Shown: positions 46,413-57,784, numbered from the stretch's first letter. The stretch: DNA of 64,000 nucleotides from Phorcus lineatus (GCA_921293015.1 OV121096.1:11907000-11970999), one strand, 5' to 3'. The notes: generated by a model not told the origin, from the letters alone. Numbers and translations are program-made.

Positions 46413-47625
46413 CTTGCCCTGTTGAGTACCCTGTTTTAAACATAGAAGAGTTTTTATGTGTGAAATCTTTTTGACTGCAAAGATGGATACACGGGGTATA
46501 AGTGTGAAAGTATGTCTCATTCATTCGAATACTTCATTAGAAAAGTTAACGCATTACATATAAATTTGAAGTAAAATTAGACTTATAGAATTAAGTTATG
46601 AAACAGTGTATCACTGAACACTTATGAAATGATATCATTAGCTACGAGTAAGTCGTAACGAATTGAAAATAGAAGGATTGAACATCTTATATTCCTCTCT
46701 GTCACAAAATATGTAACAGAGAGGAATTAATTCTAACCAAAGATGTTTCCTTCATAATTGTTTTAACACAATTTGACCTTCGAGTGTTTAAAAGAAATTC
46801 ACAGGATTAGTCAAGGAATACTTATAAGGATATTGATGGACATCATCTGTATATATATGAGTTGATATTTTGTAATGTGTGTGCTTTATCAGCATTATAT
46901 CGCTTAAATTTTCAGAGGGCGCTGGGAACCTAGGTAGATATTTTTTTTTCTTTTATGGATATAGTTATTCTGTAATACTTTATTTAGAACATACGTGTAA
47001 ATTTCTTCCTCTCAGCAAATGTATAAGTCAATTGCTGTTGTTTTCACGTTGCCATTCTGAAATCTTGTAAAATTCTATGTGATATTTTAGTAATACATGA
47101 ACTACAATTCAGGATTGTTTATCTTGTTCGGAGTCCTTAACGCCTGTTAGTTTTTCTTATTCAAAAGATTTCATTTATGTTTTTAATGTCAATATTACAT
47201 AATGCCAACGCATGTTTTTACGAATTTATCAATTGAGATAATTAAAGTAGCAATCGCAATAGACAAGAGGATATTTTTATATAGGTACAACATAATTAGT
47301 AGTTATGGTGAACATAATTTTCGTATGATAAGCATTTTTAGTAGCTGTATATGTATTATTCGGAGTTTTGTTGTTATTGTAGTATAAATATATATAGTTT
47401 ATATTGAGGTAATATCGGGTGGCTACCGAAATCACCATGTTTTTGATACACTATTTCTGTATTTCGCTGTACTGTATTTCTTTAATCATTCTTAATGGGT
47501 CCAATTTGATATGATTACATATATTTTCATTGTCATTCATATCAATAAATACTTGTTTGTTTCTGCTAGTTGCTGCCGCTCCTGGATTAGTTATGGCTCT
47601 ACTTCTCGCTGCATTCAACCTCTAG
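34201..47625 (+). CDS. Secreted or GPI-anchored Cys-rich protein with one EGF-like domain
   Basis: Exons (GT-AG, all phase 1): 34201-34234, signal peptide 'MRLICLVSVLA'; 38117-38215, end of signal ('AIFATATG') plus a four-Cys module ('SCVSENSCGTGMVCAG'); 38836-38961, EGF-like domain with six Cys ('DDPCKQGSPCGAHGDC', 'ICTCRDGYGGGTCAD'); 40702-40791 and its duplicate 45185-45274, second four-Cys module ('VPECTTSTDCAV', 'QSVCVA'); 47570-47625, 'AAAPGLVMALLLAAFNL' and TAG. The product is 134 residues with one copy of the module, 164 with both. The short hydrophobic C-terminus after small residues looks like a GPI-attachment signal; secretion with loss of the tail is the alternative. Function unknown: cell-surface ligand, adhesion or immune role are only guesses. 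A TATA box and AATAAA frame the gene. Confidence 0.75.
34718..35000 (+). pseudogene. RecQ-like helicase N-terminal relic in intron 1
   Basis: ATG at 34718 opens 'MANRRRRVICDTNKMG', then 'LFDQITKKFGIANLSNKEIE' (a Q-motif-like region), ending at TAA 34886-34888. In the neighbouring frame from 34868 the sequence continues 'KDVFVVVRTGCGKYLTMNVP', which matches the Walker A region of RecQ-like helicases (usually TGxGKS), with Tyr in place of Ser. One frameshift thus separates the halves. Such helicase fragments are abundant in molluscan and cnidarian repeats. No helicase motifs beyond Walker A were found; 35.0-36.0 kb is AT-rich. Confidence 0.55.
36012..36790 (+). repeat. Source segment of an intron-1 duplication
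   Basis: Matches two separated pieces downstream: 36012-36217 corresponds to 43755-43957, and 36222-36790 corresponds to 45918-46332, at high identity. The intervening part of the downstream copy is the exon-bearing unit. The source copy differs by a palindromic insertion at 36332-36438. It is non-coding. Confidence 0.75.
36332..36438. mobile_element. Palindromic MITE with empty paralogous site
   Basis: About 105 bp made of two near-perfect inverted arms ('ttttcgaagctctcttagtg' and its complement) around a short centre. At the paralogous locus (about 46020-46035) the flanks join directly ('aaaagactgg' to 'ttcttaagg'). 'ctgg' occurs on both sides of the insertion and may be the target duplication. 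No coding capacity; it depends on an unknown transposase. Confidence 0.75.
37150..37640 (+). pseudogene. Tc1-like transposase relic in intron 1
   Basis: Frameshifted pieces match the Tc1 order: 'TVTNRLLEQTCKARRPARVN' (helix-turn-helix end, about 37228-37290), 'TWRLLDEDFFHLRL' (about 37380-37425, where the DES block is expected) and 'MNPKPNPIDHV' followed by a stop and 'NRLDSEIRRVDC' (about 37570-37640, the PxxNPIExxW block). All three are damaged. Separate from the minus-strand Tc1 relics at 39.4 and 44.3 kb. Confidence 0.6.
39045..41282 (+). repeat. Exon-bearing duplicated unit, copy 1
   Basis: Contains a Tc1 relic, exon 40702-40791 of the EGF-like gene, a (CT)n array (40819-40861) and intron sequence. 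Copy 2 lies at 43961-45920 in the same orientation and is nearly identical by eye. Relative to copy 1, copy 2 lacks about 39704-39925 and about 40428-40632. Confidence 0.85.
39425..40175 (-). pseudogene. Tc1-like transposase relic (copy 1)
   Basis: Minus-strand reading gives 'GRPRVITPADLIFI' (about 40150-40105), 'LRFIDESRLYLQRTDTQTRV' and 'YRRVND' (about 39905-39825; DES contains a catalytic Asp) and, with shifts, 'HEYLWDYFS' and 'QILRLPPVTTQQLE' (about 39615-39540), the region around the third catalytic residue. Stops and shifts are frequent. The order matches Tc1-family DDE transposases. Confidence 0.6.
41640..42290 (-). pseudogene. BEL/Pao retrotransposon protease fragment
   Basis: Minus-strand frame 41861-42247 contains 'LTVPVWLSHRDNPENERLVY' followed by 'AMLDTQSDTTFILEDICQ', the retropepsin-like site of BEL/Pao elements (DTQSD), then 'LEVRGFDSSYKISLPPAYAR' and 'NHIPTPEKPR'. 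After a frameshift it continues 'CEVGLLIGYNCPSALAPRDV' and 'PPVGNEPYAQRITG' (about 41820-41730). These blocks precede the RT in BEL/Pao polyproteins. No LTR, gag, RT or integrase was found nearby, so this is an isolated piece between the two exon-bearing units. Confidence 0.75.
42827..43375 (-). repeat. Minisatellite region
   Basis: Two tandem units of about 117 bp (starting near 42913 and 43030; both contain 'ccagatccggatggtatcca') are followed by several shorter units built on 'aggtttcaacttggtttcc' to about 43370. On the minus strand the short units read as repeating 'METNLKPTI'-like peptides (43257-43457), but no promoter or homologue supports a gene. Confidence 0.65.
43755..43957 (+). repeat. 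Left part of the intron-1 segment copy
   Basis: Copy of 36012-36217. It stops where the second exon-bearing unit begins (about 43961). The right part resumes at 45918. Confidence 0.75.
44342..44870 (-). pseudogene. Tc1-like transposase relic (copy 2)
   Basis: Duplicate of the relic at 39425-40175 with a further internal deletion of about 220 bp that removes the DES block. Cannot encode transposase. Confidence 0.6.
45185..45274 (+). CDS. Duplicated Cys-module exon of the EGF-like gene
   Basis: Encodes the same 30-residue four-Cys module as 40702-40791 with, as far as I can read, no nucleotide change in the coding part. Both splice sites are kept. Because the exon is 90 bases and phase 1 on both sides, inclusion adds 30 residues and the junction codon becomes ATT (Ile) instead of GTT (Val). 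Whether transcripts use one copy, the other or both cannot be told from sequence. Confidence 0.75.
45299..45497 (+). repeat. Long (CT)n microsatellite
   Basis: Mostly (CT)n with a few ATCT and CACT interruptions, just 25 bases after the donor of the duplicated exon. The paralogous array at 40819-40861 is only about 43 bases. A third array at 46337-46408 lies in another partial copy. Confidence 0.9.
45918..46332 (+). repeat. Right part of the intron-1 segment copy
   Basis: Copy of 36222-36790 without the palindromic MITE. It ends at 'gttttccat' and is joined directly to a further partial copy of the (CT)n region. Confidence 0.75.
46333..46485 (+). repeat. Third partial copy of the (CT)n segment
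   Basis: 'agtcgatattctctct', the array, then 'gctcttgccctgttgag', 'taccctgttttaaacat' and 'tgtgtgaaatctttttgac', the same sequence that follows exon copies 1 and 2. It contains no exon. Confidence 0.8.
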
Positions 47626-47927
47626 AAAATGGCTTGCTGTTAATCTATAAATGTGTCGTGAAGCCTCATTTTTAACAATTCGGCGACACAACAAATCAAA
47701 ATATAATTTGTTTCCAAAGTAAATCTAACACACATTGACAGAAATGATGTGCAAATATATCCTTGACCCAACATTATTCGAAAATCTTATATTTTCAAAA
47801 TTTGACGTCATTATTACACCATTTAAGGTTTGTTTCATATGTAATCATTACTTCTCTTTGATTTGAGATTTTAATTAAGTTTTCCCGTGTGCTTTTGTTT
47901 GTTCAGTTTGTGAGTGTGATGAGACCT

Positions 47928-47933
47928 AATAAA
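47928..47933 (+). promoter_or_regulatory. Polyadenylation signal of the EGF-like gene
   Basis: AATAAA about 300 bases after the TAG at 47623-47625; the first canonical signal downstream. Implies a 3' UTR of roughly 320 bases. Confidence 0.55.
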
Positions 47934-47949
47934 CTCGAAGGAAATTATA

Positions 47950-48105
47950 GCGTAACTTTGTTCAATCTATCTGAAAGGGCTAAATTACCCCTGTTTCTAC
48001 ATTTGACCCGAGAGATGACAATACTGATGACGTGGTCCCTCCAAAGAACCAACTGACCAAGTAGATGTCATCTACCCTCTCACATACTTTGAACTTTTGT
48101 ACCGC
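47950..48105 (+). repeat. Short downstream duplication, copy 1
   Basis: Shares 'ttcaatctatctgaaagggc', 'acatttgaccc' and 'atgacgtggtccctccaaag' with 51094-51240. Lies just past the polyadenylation signal. The nature of the repeat is unknown. Confidence 0.65.
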
Positions 48106-48429
48106 TTAGGATGTAAAACGCCTTAATTATCGAGATTTATTAAAAGAAATATTATATAAATCTGTGTTGGACTTTTTCTTTACAATTGTGTAATATTACA
48201 TTCTATGCCTTCATAGGTATAATTGTTAGATTTTGTTTAAGATATTCACTTACACCTGGTTGAACGGCTCTTAGTTGTAGCGTAAATTTCCTGTCGGTTT
48301 TGTAATGCACACATATTTGAATTATACAAATCGCGTATAGAATCAGACCATCTTCCAATCGTAGTACGAGTAAACTCAAATTATAATAGAAACGCTGTTA
48401 CTATGGCGGAAATTGTGAAAATATAGATA

Positions 48430-49745
48430 ATGACTAGATAGGCCAGTTCAGGTTCAAGAATTGCTAGACAAATCTGTTGATTGTGCTCTGACTAGTATAC
48501 ATGATGGCATATCCTAAATGATAGAAGAAATCTGTACTGCAGCTTCATGTATGACAAAAAAGGTAAAACAATCCAAAGATATTTCAAAAGTTGGATTGAC
48601 TAAGATTCCGCAAAACTGAAAACTGACAGTTGCAAACTTCTCACTACGTTCGTAAATTTAAAGATAATCGATCATTTGACCAATACTGGATCGCAATGAG
48701 ACAGTCTAATTCTCTCCGCAGGAAGAAACGCCTTGAAAATTTCAAAGAAAAGCAAATATCAATAGAAAAAAGCATAGCTAACAAATCTGGTCCGAATTTA
48801 GACGTTAAACTAGTATTGAAATAAGGCAAAACAATATCCAGATAGACGATTTTTTCCGCTTTAGACAACTTAAGCATGCCTGGATCTGCTTTTCAGCATC
48901 ATACTAGAAAATGGTTCATGGTAATACATGAAGTACAATTCAAGTTTGTTTCCCTGGTTTGGAGTCTTTAACGTCTGTTGGTTTGTTTTAGTCAAACGAG
49001 TTCAGTGTCCCGCATTCATTGACGATTGCTATCTTTGTTAAACGCCACTTTCAAAAGTCATTAACTTATATCACGGCTGCTAGTATTATTGAAGGGAGAA
49101 TGCCCACAACACCAATCTAGCTATGCAATGTGCTGAAACCTGCGAGCATTGGCTGGAACTGGCGAACCATGGGTAGTAGTGCACTGAAATTGGACTTAAA
49201 CCTTACTGCGTGTAGAACAGTTCTCTATTCTGAATAAGAAAATTCTATTTTGGTAAATCAATTTGCTCCTTGAGGAATACGAAACTATTACATATTCCAG
49301 ACAAAGTTGTCGTGCCCCTGGGATTGGAATCCACTGCGCTAGTCAAGAGGTATTTGAAAAATTGTATTTGAAAATATCTATGCCATTTTATTCGATTTGC
49401 AAAAGCGTTAGATTTTGTACAACAAAACAAACGTTCGTCCGTATTTCAATGTCTTGGTCACTGTAATAAATGAGTAAACTTATATCAGTGCCTTCTTATC
49501 ATTCGCTACGATATAAATATATTAAAAAATGTTAATATATCCATCAATGTATTAGAAACATTTTGACTATCGTTAGCAGCAAAAATAAAATTTTGTTACA
49601 AAATCTTGCCATGATCTTTCATCATGCAATGTTGTTTAAAAATGATGTTTTATTGCTGTAAGGTGAATTTATCTCTCTACATTGCTCTAATCTATATATG
49701 CACTTTAGACATGTGGCCATGTCAGTATGAAATAAAGAGTGGTTG
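48430..49745 (+). pseudogene. LINE fragments, same family as 7.0-9.1 kb
   Basis: Three collinear pieces. A linker-like part before RT ('SHYVRKFKDNRSFDQYWIAM', 48640-48700) is followed by the RT block 'AKALDFVQQNK' (about 49395-49430; compare 'VDVAKAFDS' at 7.53 kb). The 3' end, 49485-49745, aligns with 8870-9105, including 'cttatcattcgctacgatat', 'ttacaaaatcttgccatg', 'gtcagtatgaaataaag' and a TTGATTGATGA tail. Large parts between the pieces are missing. Confidence 0.6.
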
Positions 49746-52500
49746 ATTGATGATACACACCTACATGTAGGAACGATATGCCCTTTGTAAAATAAGACTG
49801 GATATATCCCATATCTTGACATGACGTAATCTGAGGTTGATATGTAGGTATAGACCTAGGTAGTTACGAGAAATCCAACCTCTCCTGACGTCATACATTT
49901 TGTTGCAAGTGAAACCTCATATCGTTGTCTGGATACCGGTAATTTTGGCTCCCCTCGACTTTCAGTATCCGTCTTCGGTTAAAAATACATGTCAGTGTTT
50001 TTATTACAATTATTACTCTGTGATTCGCATAAATGTTATCAGGTTGGACGATATAAAAGGTTGATATCTGATATCTCCCTAGTTCAATATGAATGGTTTC
50101 GTACAAGGAACATGACAAGTTTTCATTTATTTATTCTTTCATAAAGAACACATTTTACAACTTCCGCAGATATAAGGTCCTGAAAAACTTACATTTGTGA
50201 AATAGACAGGTTTACAGTCCGACACGCAATGATTTTCTTGTGTTGCAGACATTTGAAAATCTCTGCAACCCTGGGAGGAGTTGCGACCTTATTCCCCGTT
50301 GTTTTACTCCAGTATTATACCAGCAAAAACACTTAATCCATTAAATTTAAATCATAACAGAATACAAAGCTATACACAGCTTACATTGAAAAAACTCAAT
50401 TTTCATTTCAATGTTGTTAAACCAAATGACAAATGCTCATGTCAACGCATCAAAACTTTCAATGTGAGCGAAAATTCCTTTATTGTTTGTAATTAATTCA
50501 AACTAAAAAATAAAACTAAATGAATTCTGGTCCACGAGTGGGATGTGCATTCAGATCCTTTAAAAATATCATTTACCTTGATTCAACATAGTGTTTCATA
50601 ATTGAAATAAGACATAAAATCTAACTATAATGTGCATAGTATTTGCCATACCATATATATCAAAGCAAAGAATGTGGTATGTTTAAAGTTGTAAAACTCT
50701 TACACAGCTTCTATAGTATAGATGATTGTTAGACTTTGTATCGAAAAACTGAAACTATCGGCGTCAAGCATCAAATGATATAGCTGAATCAATCCGTACT
50801 TTCGCGCTATCATCTTGTCAAAATAAAATAAAAACAGGTGTAAAAAATCACATGCTAAATATGTCCATTAAGCCGAATCTCATATTTTGAAAGAAAATAT
50901 ATGAAATTCAACTGAAAAATTGCATCATTCATTAGATACATGGAAATTGCTACCTTTATGTACATTTCTTACATGGAAAATCTTGATTATTCTAGTTTTT
51001 GTGATCTGCTTACGCTCTGACATTCCTCTGTTTTGTTCACTATAGTTGCTGTACATGTGGTTTGATAGATTAAAAGTTTTAAATTTAAACATTGCGTGTT
51101 CAATCTATCTGAAAGGGCAAAATTGCAACAATACATGTAGCAACATTTGACCCACAAGACGACGATACTAATGACGTGGTCCCTCCAAAGGATCAACTGA
51201 CCAAGTAAAGATCATCTACCCTCTCATACACGTTGAACATTACTCATTCGTCAATTGTATCAATTTGTCTAATAAACATTTCAATGCTACCACTATATTG
51301 GAGTTGTTATCGATAAGTTTCAGTAAACCTCACACATAGGCTGTACTCGTTGAAGATGTAAAATTCACTGGATTTACAACAGTTTACACCAGGTAGATGG
51401 ATATGATATTTGTAGTTTTTACAGAACGGGTTGAAGCCATACGCCGTAAATATTTATAAAACATAAAAGAACAGGCAAAACTGTAATAAAATAATATTTA
51501 AACAAGTCATGTAAACTAGCACTCAAGTTTTTAAGAAGTGCTAATGAAAATAAGTACATATTCAGCATATTCTTGTGCCAAAAAAAAGAGACTAATTGTA
51601 ATGTTTGCCAAATGACCGTGGACATAGCTTTGAACACTAAGAAAGGAACTTTATTTTTTTAATGAGTTCATATTTATTTTCAATATTCAATAAAAAAAAT
51701 TACCTGTTATGTTACCATAACTTTCTTATCAACTTTCCCCCACTGGTGAATTTGTCTATGAACGATATTTAGGGACAAACAACTTATAAATAGTCACGGT
51801 ACAACCTCATATCGAAACAAGGGCACATAAAATAAATTTATGTCACTCGAGATCAAGTCCATATTTCATGGTCATATTTGTATCATCGCGATCTCTCCAG
51901 GCAAGATTTATAGATTAAACTGATGTTCAGCTACAGCTGCGTTGTGAAAACATCCAAGTCGTATCAACTAATAAATTGGTGTATATATAATTTCATTTCC
52001 TGTAAAAAAAAATAATGCTCAATCTGGTTGAAAAAAACAACAAACCCTTTGTTACTATTTTTGAAAGGCACGCCTGATTTTATTACAGTGCTCATAATTC
52101 CCTATGTAAAATCATCATTTATTAAAATTTGAAAATTTCCACGAATTATGAACAGAACAATTCACAGACATTACTTTTGAATCAATATATTAGGGTTAAC
52201 ATAAGCATCTGCAATAAGATAGCAAACACATTTCAAGTAAAAATTGACAAACTAGTTAATCATGGTTCTACGTTATGATATATAATACGTTATTTACCAA
52301 AACAATATTTAGAAATGAAAATGTTCTGAGAAAATTAAAAAACATAAGTTTTACCGTCTTGGACCCCAGTGTATATGATATTTAAGTATGTGATAGAAAC
52401 ATTATGTTTATTCATCTAATCAAAACACCGTAAGTTTTGGCAGAAACATGATTAAATGATTCAAACTTTAGTGAACATCTATTTACCTGATGAAAGACAA
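49746..52500. other. No recognisable gene
   Basis: AT-rich non-coding sequence apart from the short repeat at 51094-51240 (copy 2 of 47950-48105). Short frames carry no domain. Confidence 0.5.
51094..51240 (+). repeat. Short downstream duplication, copy 2
   Basis: Paralogue of 47950-48105, same orientation, 3.1 kb downstream. No copy of the last exon of the EGF-like gene was found in front of it. Confidence 0.65.
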
Positions 52501-52524
52501 AACACATCTTTATTGTAAAATTCA

Positions 52525-52560
52525 CGATGTTTCGGAGTATATGCTTCCTCCAGCATCAGG
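52525..52560 (-). ncRNA. Degenerate hammerhead-ribozyme-like motif
   Basis: On the minus strand: CTGATG, a stem 'ggag'/'ctcc' enclosing a short loop, then GAAAC. This is the order of the hammerhead core (CUGANGA, stem II, GAAA), but the A after CUGAUG is C here, which should abolish cleavage. Such motifs occur in Penelope-like and other retroelements. No RT was found beside it. Confidence 0.3.
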
Positions 52561-55500
52561 TAGGATGTGGGGAATTTTAATCGGGTAAATATATTTAATA
52601 ACAAGTAAACATAATAGTGAGGAAACCTAATTAGAGTGTTAGATTAAATGAGAATGTAATACAATTTGGATTTCCTGTAAAAACATGAGGTACGTACACA
52701 CTTAAGTGCAAATCCACATTGTATTAGATTCTTATTTCTCAGATTTGTATTTTTACACATTCAGTTTTTGAGGAGCACACAATATTGAGATAAGCTACCA
52801 GAAGAAATCTTAAGAGCACAGTTTGGCCCCTTGAAGTAATGAAACGAACTGTAGTTCAGCTGCTGGGGGAGTAAATGGTATTTTATGTATGCTTTCATTA
52901 GTGTGACATCGTCGTTTCTGTAAAACCTCTCAATTTTAACAAATAAGGTACTAGTACATTACAACGGTGAATAGAATCCACATAAATAGTCAGATCCCTA
53001 GATATCTACACGTGTATTTATGAACGGTTAATTGCAACACATTTTGGATGAAATCTCTTTCAATGGAATCGGTGAAATGAATTAAATAATAATAATAATA
53101 ATAATAATGATAATAATAATTCCAATATGAACACCAAATATCCAGTCCAGAACTGCATGATGGCGGTACAATGTCCATTTTTACCATGAAGAAATAGTAA
53201 TTTTGAGGTAGCTATTCATTAATTCCCACAACCGTATGGGTCTTTTCTTCCAATCTTCAGGTACCCATTTGTTCTGAGTGAAATGCCTTGTCTCAGGACA
53301 GTGTAAAGCCGAAGTCACAAATTCGTGGTGTCTCCATTTTATACGAAACAAGGCCTTTTGCGTAAGAGGTCAGCATACTAGGCACTACTCCACCGATTTC
53401 TATAAATGAAGATAAGAATGATTGTATTTGTGGTATTTTGGTGACAATACTGATTTGAAAGGGAAAGAACAATAACTGTTAAGATATGGATTATTGATCA
53501 TATGACGTCATATATGATATTATTAATATTTGTTAATAGTTAAACACACATAATGTACTTCAATATTTATACCATGACTGAGTCTATTTTCTTCACGAAT
53601 TGGCAACGTTGAAATAGTGTGTACATATAATATCTCCTAAATTTCTAAAAATGCAAAAAAATAGAGTACAGATGAAACATTTTTTCTACACGATACATAT
53701 TCGAATGATAACAAAGTAGGCAAAATATAACAGATCACAAAACACCAGACGCACAATTCCTATCACCGGATATTTATTTTTAAAATCGCTGCAAATTATA
53801 ATATGGTATCAAAATAAAACGTTTCTTTTTATTGTAGCAATAAGATTATGTTTTAAATGAAATAATTCTCATGATTTAAAGAAATTGGATGTGTTTTATT
53901 TCATACATATGTTGTCAATTTGGGAACTTATATTTGCTTTCTCTAGCATATTTCGATTACAAAACTGAAGATAGTCTTTAATCCTGATGATGAAAGTTGA
54001 TGAAAAAGCAGCACTAACAGGTGAACGTATCCAAACATAATGACCTGAATAAGCTTGTTGGATTAGCTTGTATAAGAAAACACATAATATACTTGCGCGT
54101 TGTTCCAATTTTGCAGGTTAAAAAAGATGCACTGAACACGTCGTATGTGAGTTATTTGTGTTGTATTATGGTTATTAGGACAGGTATTCTCAGATCTCAG
54201 TAACATCAAGTTTTTCACACTGAACAGAGAATTTTCTCAGTGAATTGGAAAGAAATCAGTATCTAAATGTGTACAATGATATGATATGATACAATAATGA
54301 GCCCCCCACCCCCCTCCAGAGCAGATGCAGCTTGTGATTTCGATGGTTTCAATTTGGCCGATGATGACTTTTTTTATTTTGGCCTTTCTTCCATGCAAAA
54401 CGATTAAAGAAATGTGAAACAACATATGAGGTGAGGTGAGCTATTTTGGGGAATAACGTCGCTTTCAAGAGTTCTTCAGTAATACCGAGGTTAAAAATCT
54501 CCTGATTAATGGGTCTTTTAGTAAACAACGGTTAACCATTGTTCTGAATAAGTTAAGGTCACTTTCGTTCATACATAATTTAAAAGTTGAATTTAGTTAT
54601 TGGCAAAAGCTAGTAACCAAGGTTACAATTGACATACGAATAGAAGATGTTCGAACGTTAAAACACTAAAACATGAACTTAAGCAAAAAGAAGTCGGTTA
54701 ATCATTTGTCTTAACTTGTGACGACATGTTAGTGAAACGTTCATTTCCAAATAAAAAAGTATTATGGTAAAAAGGCAAAATTGTGATCTAACACTTACAT
54801 TTTCAATTTTATCGATGAGTACCTTCTAATTGCATTATCGACAAATACCTTGTCAAATATATATCAACGAGCTAGGTAGACAGTTTATATTTATCGCCAG
54901 TGTATCACCCACAAGTGACAATAAAAACTGTTCTGCCTCCCTACAAAGTAACTATGAAACATGTATCTGTAATTCCTTCACGATTCAACGTTCTAGTCTT
55001 ACCAAAATCGGATCGGATTAACGTTGTGTTTGTTCCAGAAGAAATCGATATCGTCTCCACAGCAACAGTATGACAATATGACGTCATGGGCGTGGCATTA
55101 TGTAAGAACAGTGTTTGATGACGTTAGAGCATTGTCGTTAACATTAACTAGTGACTGATACCACACCATTAGTCTCATTGGAAGATATTTCACCAGCTGT
55201 CATATAGTTGATAATGAATGTTATTCTTTTAATTTATTATTTTTTGTAAAACATACTTGTTAATAGCTGCTACAAAACGAAATCCAGCCCGGAGTTGAAT
55301 GAACCTCAGAGCCGCGGAATGAATCTTAGACTTAAGAAAGGAAGAAATATTTCGCAACGTTTTCGGTTTGTTTTTATCGAAATGTACACAGACCTTACTC
55401 ATTCGTGTATTCACATTATGATCAGTTGACGCCATAAACATTTTGCTGACACCAAAAAAGGTTATCTACTCGTGCTTGATTTATAATCACTTTTGTAATT

Positions 55501-57780
55501 ACTTATTTTAGATAGTCCCAATTTCAAATTTTGATTTAATAAATGCTCCAATTAAATGAAATGAGCGGATATTTTCCTAATGTACAAATGTGGAGAGATG
55601 AAAACGATTACATTTTGTACTGTTCTAAAGATCCCTAACCTCAAATAAGAACAAGGTAATTGAAGAAATAAAAGAGAAACAAATCCCTTATAAACAGACA
55701 GAAGATAGATCTATCACAATTGACACCTGCATTGATTACGCATATAAATCTTTTTCTTTGATGTTGTTGAATGACTCAAGCGAAACCTATTCTACACGAA
55801 AGTACTTTCAGGTTGGCGTTCGAACCGCCACCACCTGAATATTAAGACAAGAGCTTATCAAACATTGGCTCGACGGATTATTTGCTTTTTGTAGCATGTT
55901 TACGCTACTTCAAAAAGCATGCCTGGTAACTAGAAAATAACAAACTTGAATCAACGATTTACGGTTGTAACTGAACAGTTTTACTTGCTAAACATCTCTT
56001 TCATCCTTTTTCACAAATAAACATTGGCCGAGGCTGTTTACAAATTTTCAAGTCAAACAGTGTGTCAGCAACAATAAAGTAGCCCAATAGCTGCAAAGCG
56101 GACGAAAGCATTCAGTGACTTTAGAATTATTACTATTGTTTAACAATTTCTTCCATATGGAAGAGAAGATTATCAAAAAAGACCTAGATATTCAAAGAGG
56201 ACAACAGCAGAAAGAGAGTGCTTTCAAGTTTGCCGGGATCATTAGAAGAACGGGATATTTACTTCAAAATAGTCCACGTATCAAAAGATTTCATCACTGA
56301 AATAAATCGGTGCTCCTTAACTAAATATTTATTTCTGTCATAAAACACATCCATCTGAGTAACATGTAAGATATATGTACTTGACTGTTTGATTATGTAA
56401 CCATGGAAACTTATAAACAAAATATAAAACTTATATGCTGTTCAATTATTCAAATATCTTTATGATATATAAATCTCATTCTACATTTATAGTAAGTTAA
56501 ATTGTTTGTGTTTGTTTTTCACATTACATCTTTAAAACCACTATTCTTTAGTTAATATTCAAAATAGATACTTTTAGATTTTTTGAATATGTAAAGATTG
56601 TTCTTTTGCGTTGCCCCATATGTGATGATACGCGTGAAAAAACTCTCTGTGTAAATCTACGGTGACAAATTTTAGTTAATCAAGGTTTATGTTGGCCACA
56701 ATGCAGTTTTAATATTCTTTTAATAATGAAAACATGCCACAATATTTTAGCTAACCGACAGAGTTTTTTATGTGGAAATGTCTTTCGTAATTCGTAAAAG
56801 AACCTCCTATTCGGTTTCTTTGTGGAAACGAAATACATGGGAACATTCTACTTTTTACATATGTGTAATTAGTATATGACTATAACATAACCTAGTTGAA
56901 ACATGTTACTAAGGGTTACATTTTGGTTGATTTAGATTTAGATAAATGAAAGCGTACCCTCGTGAAGGGGGAAGCCATCCATCGGCGCTACGAGTATGAA
57001 AAGCCTGAATGTGGCATTACAACTGAAGGCATTGTTGATAAGTCTTAACAGAAATCATTCGTAAATGTATGGATATTTTACATACATTATGGGTTTTTTT
57101 AATGCTGTAAAATTAGCAAACGCACAACACCTTTATCTTAATTTTACCAAAAATAAGATGGCGGACAGGATGCGGATAGGTCAGACATGTGTAAAACTAA
57201 TATTGCTGTTTCAATCCACTTTTATAATACAGCAGATCTGCTCATCTCTAAGTCTTTTGTCTTTATTTTGATCAACGAAATATCTTGCACAATGTTAATT
57301 TGAAACCTCATTTCACTTTAAGGAATAGGAATAAATCATGCTTACTTTTTAAGTTTCTGTCTTTTTGAATCTTAAAATATATGATTGGATATGAGTATAA
57401 ATTATCACTCATAAATCAAATCAAATTTCAAACCAAAGTTTTATTTAATAAGGTACGACGACATCTGTATACACAAAGTGATACAATAATCTAAACCCTA
57501 TTCCTAAGTAATAATTACTTCTTTTTATGTTATATCATTTCATTACAATAAGATGAACTTACACACAACAAACTTGAATCACAAAGGGGATGCGTATATT
57601 GCTCTAAACTCCACACACACATTATATTGATTATAACCATGGTGTTACCATCGTTTCTCTTTTTCTTTCTTAACTCCCTCGGAGTATACAACCAAGCAGC
57701 CGATTAAACAATACAATATGGAATTGTTGAGAAAGACTGCAATTATATGCCAAAAACATTACAAACTGCTTTTGGTTACG
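52561..57780. other. No recognisable gene
   Basis: AT-rich. (ATT)n-type microsatellite at about 53083-53121 and a C-rich run at 54302-54316. No coding domains, RNA genes or clear transposon ends recognised. Confidence 0.5.
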
Positions 57781-57784
57781 TGTT

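Noticed and set aside
46261-46524. Arg-Glu repeat protein on the minus strand
   Set aside because: Translation of the (CT)n microsatellite; no other coding evidence.
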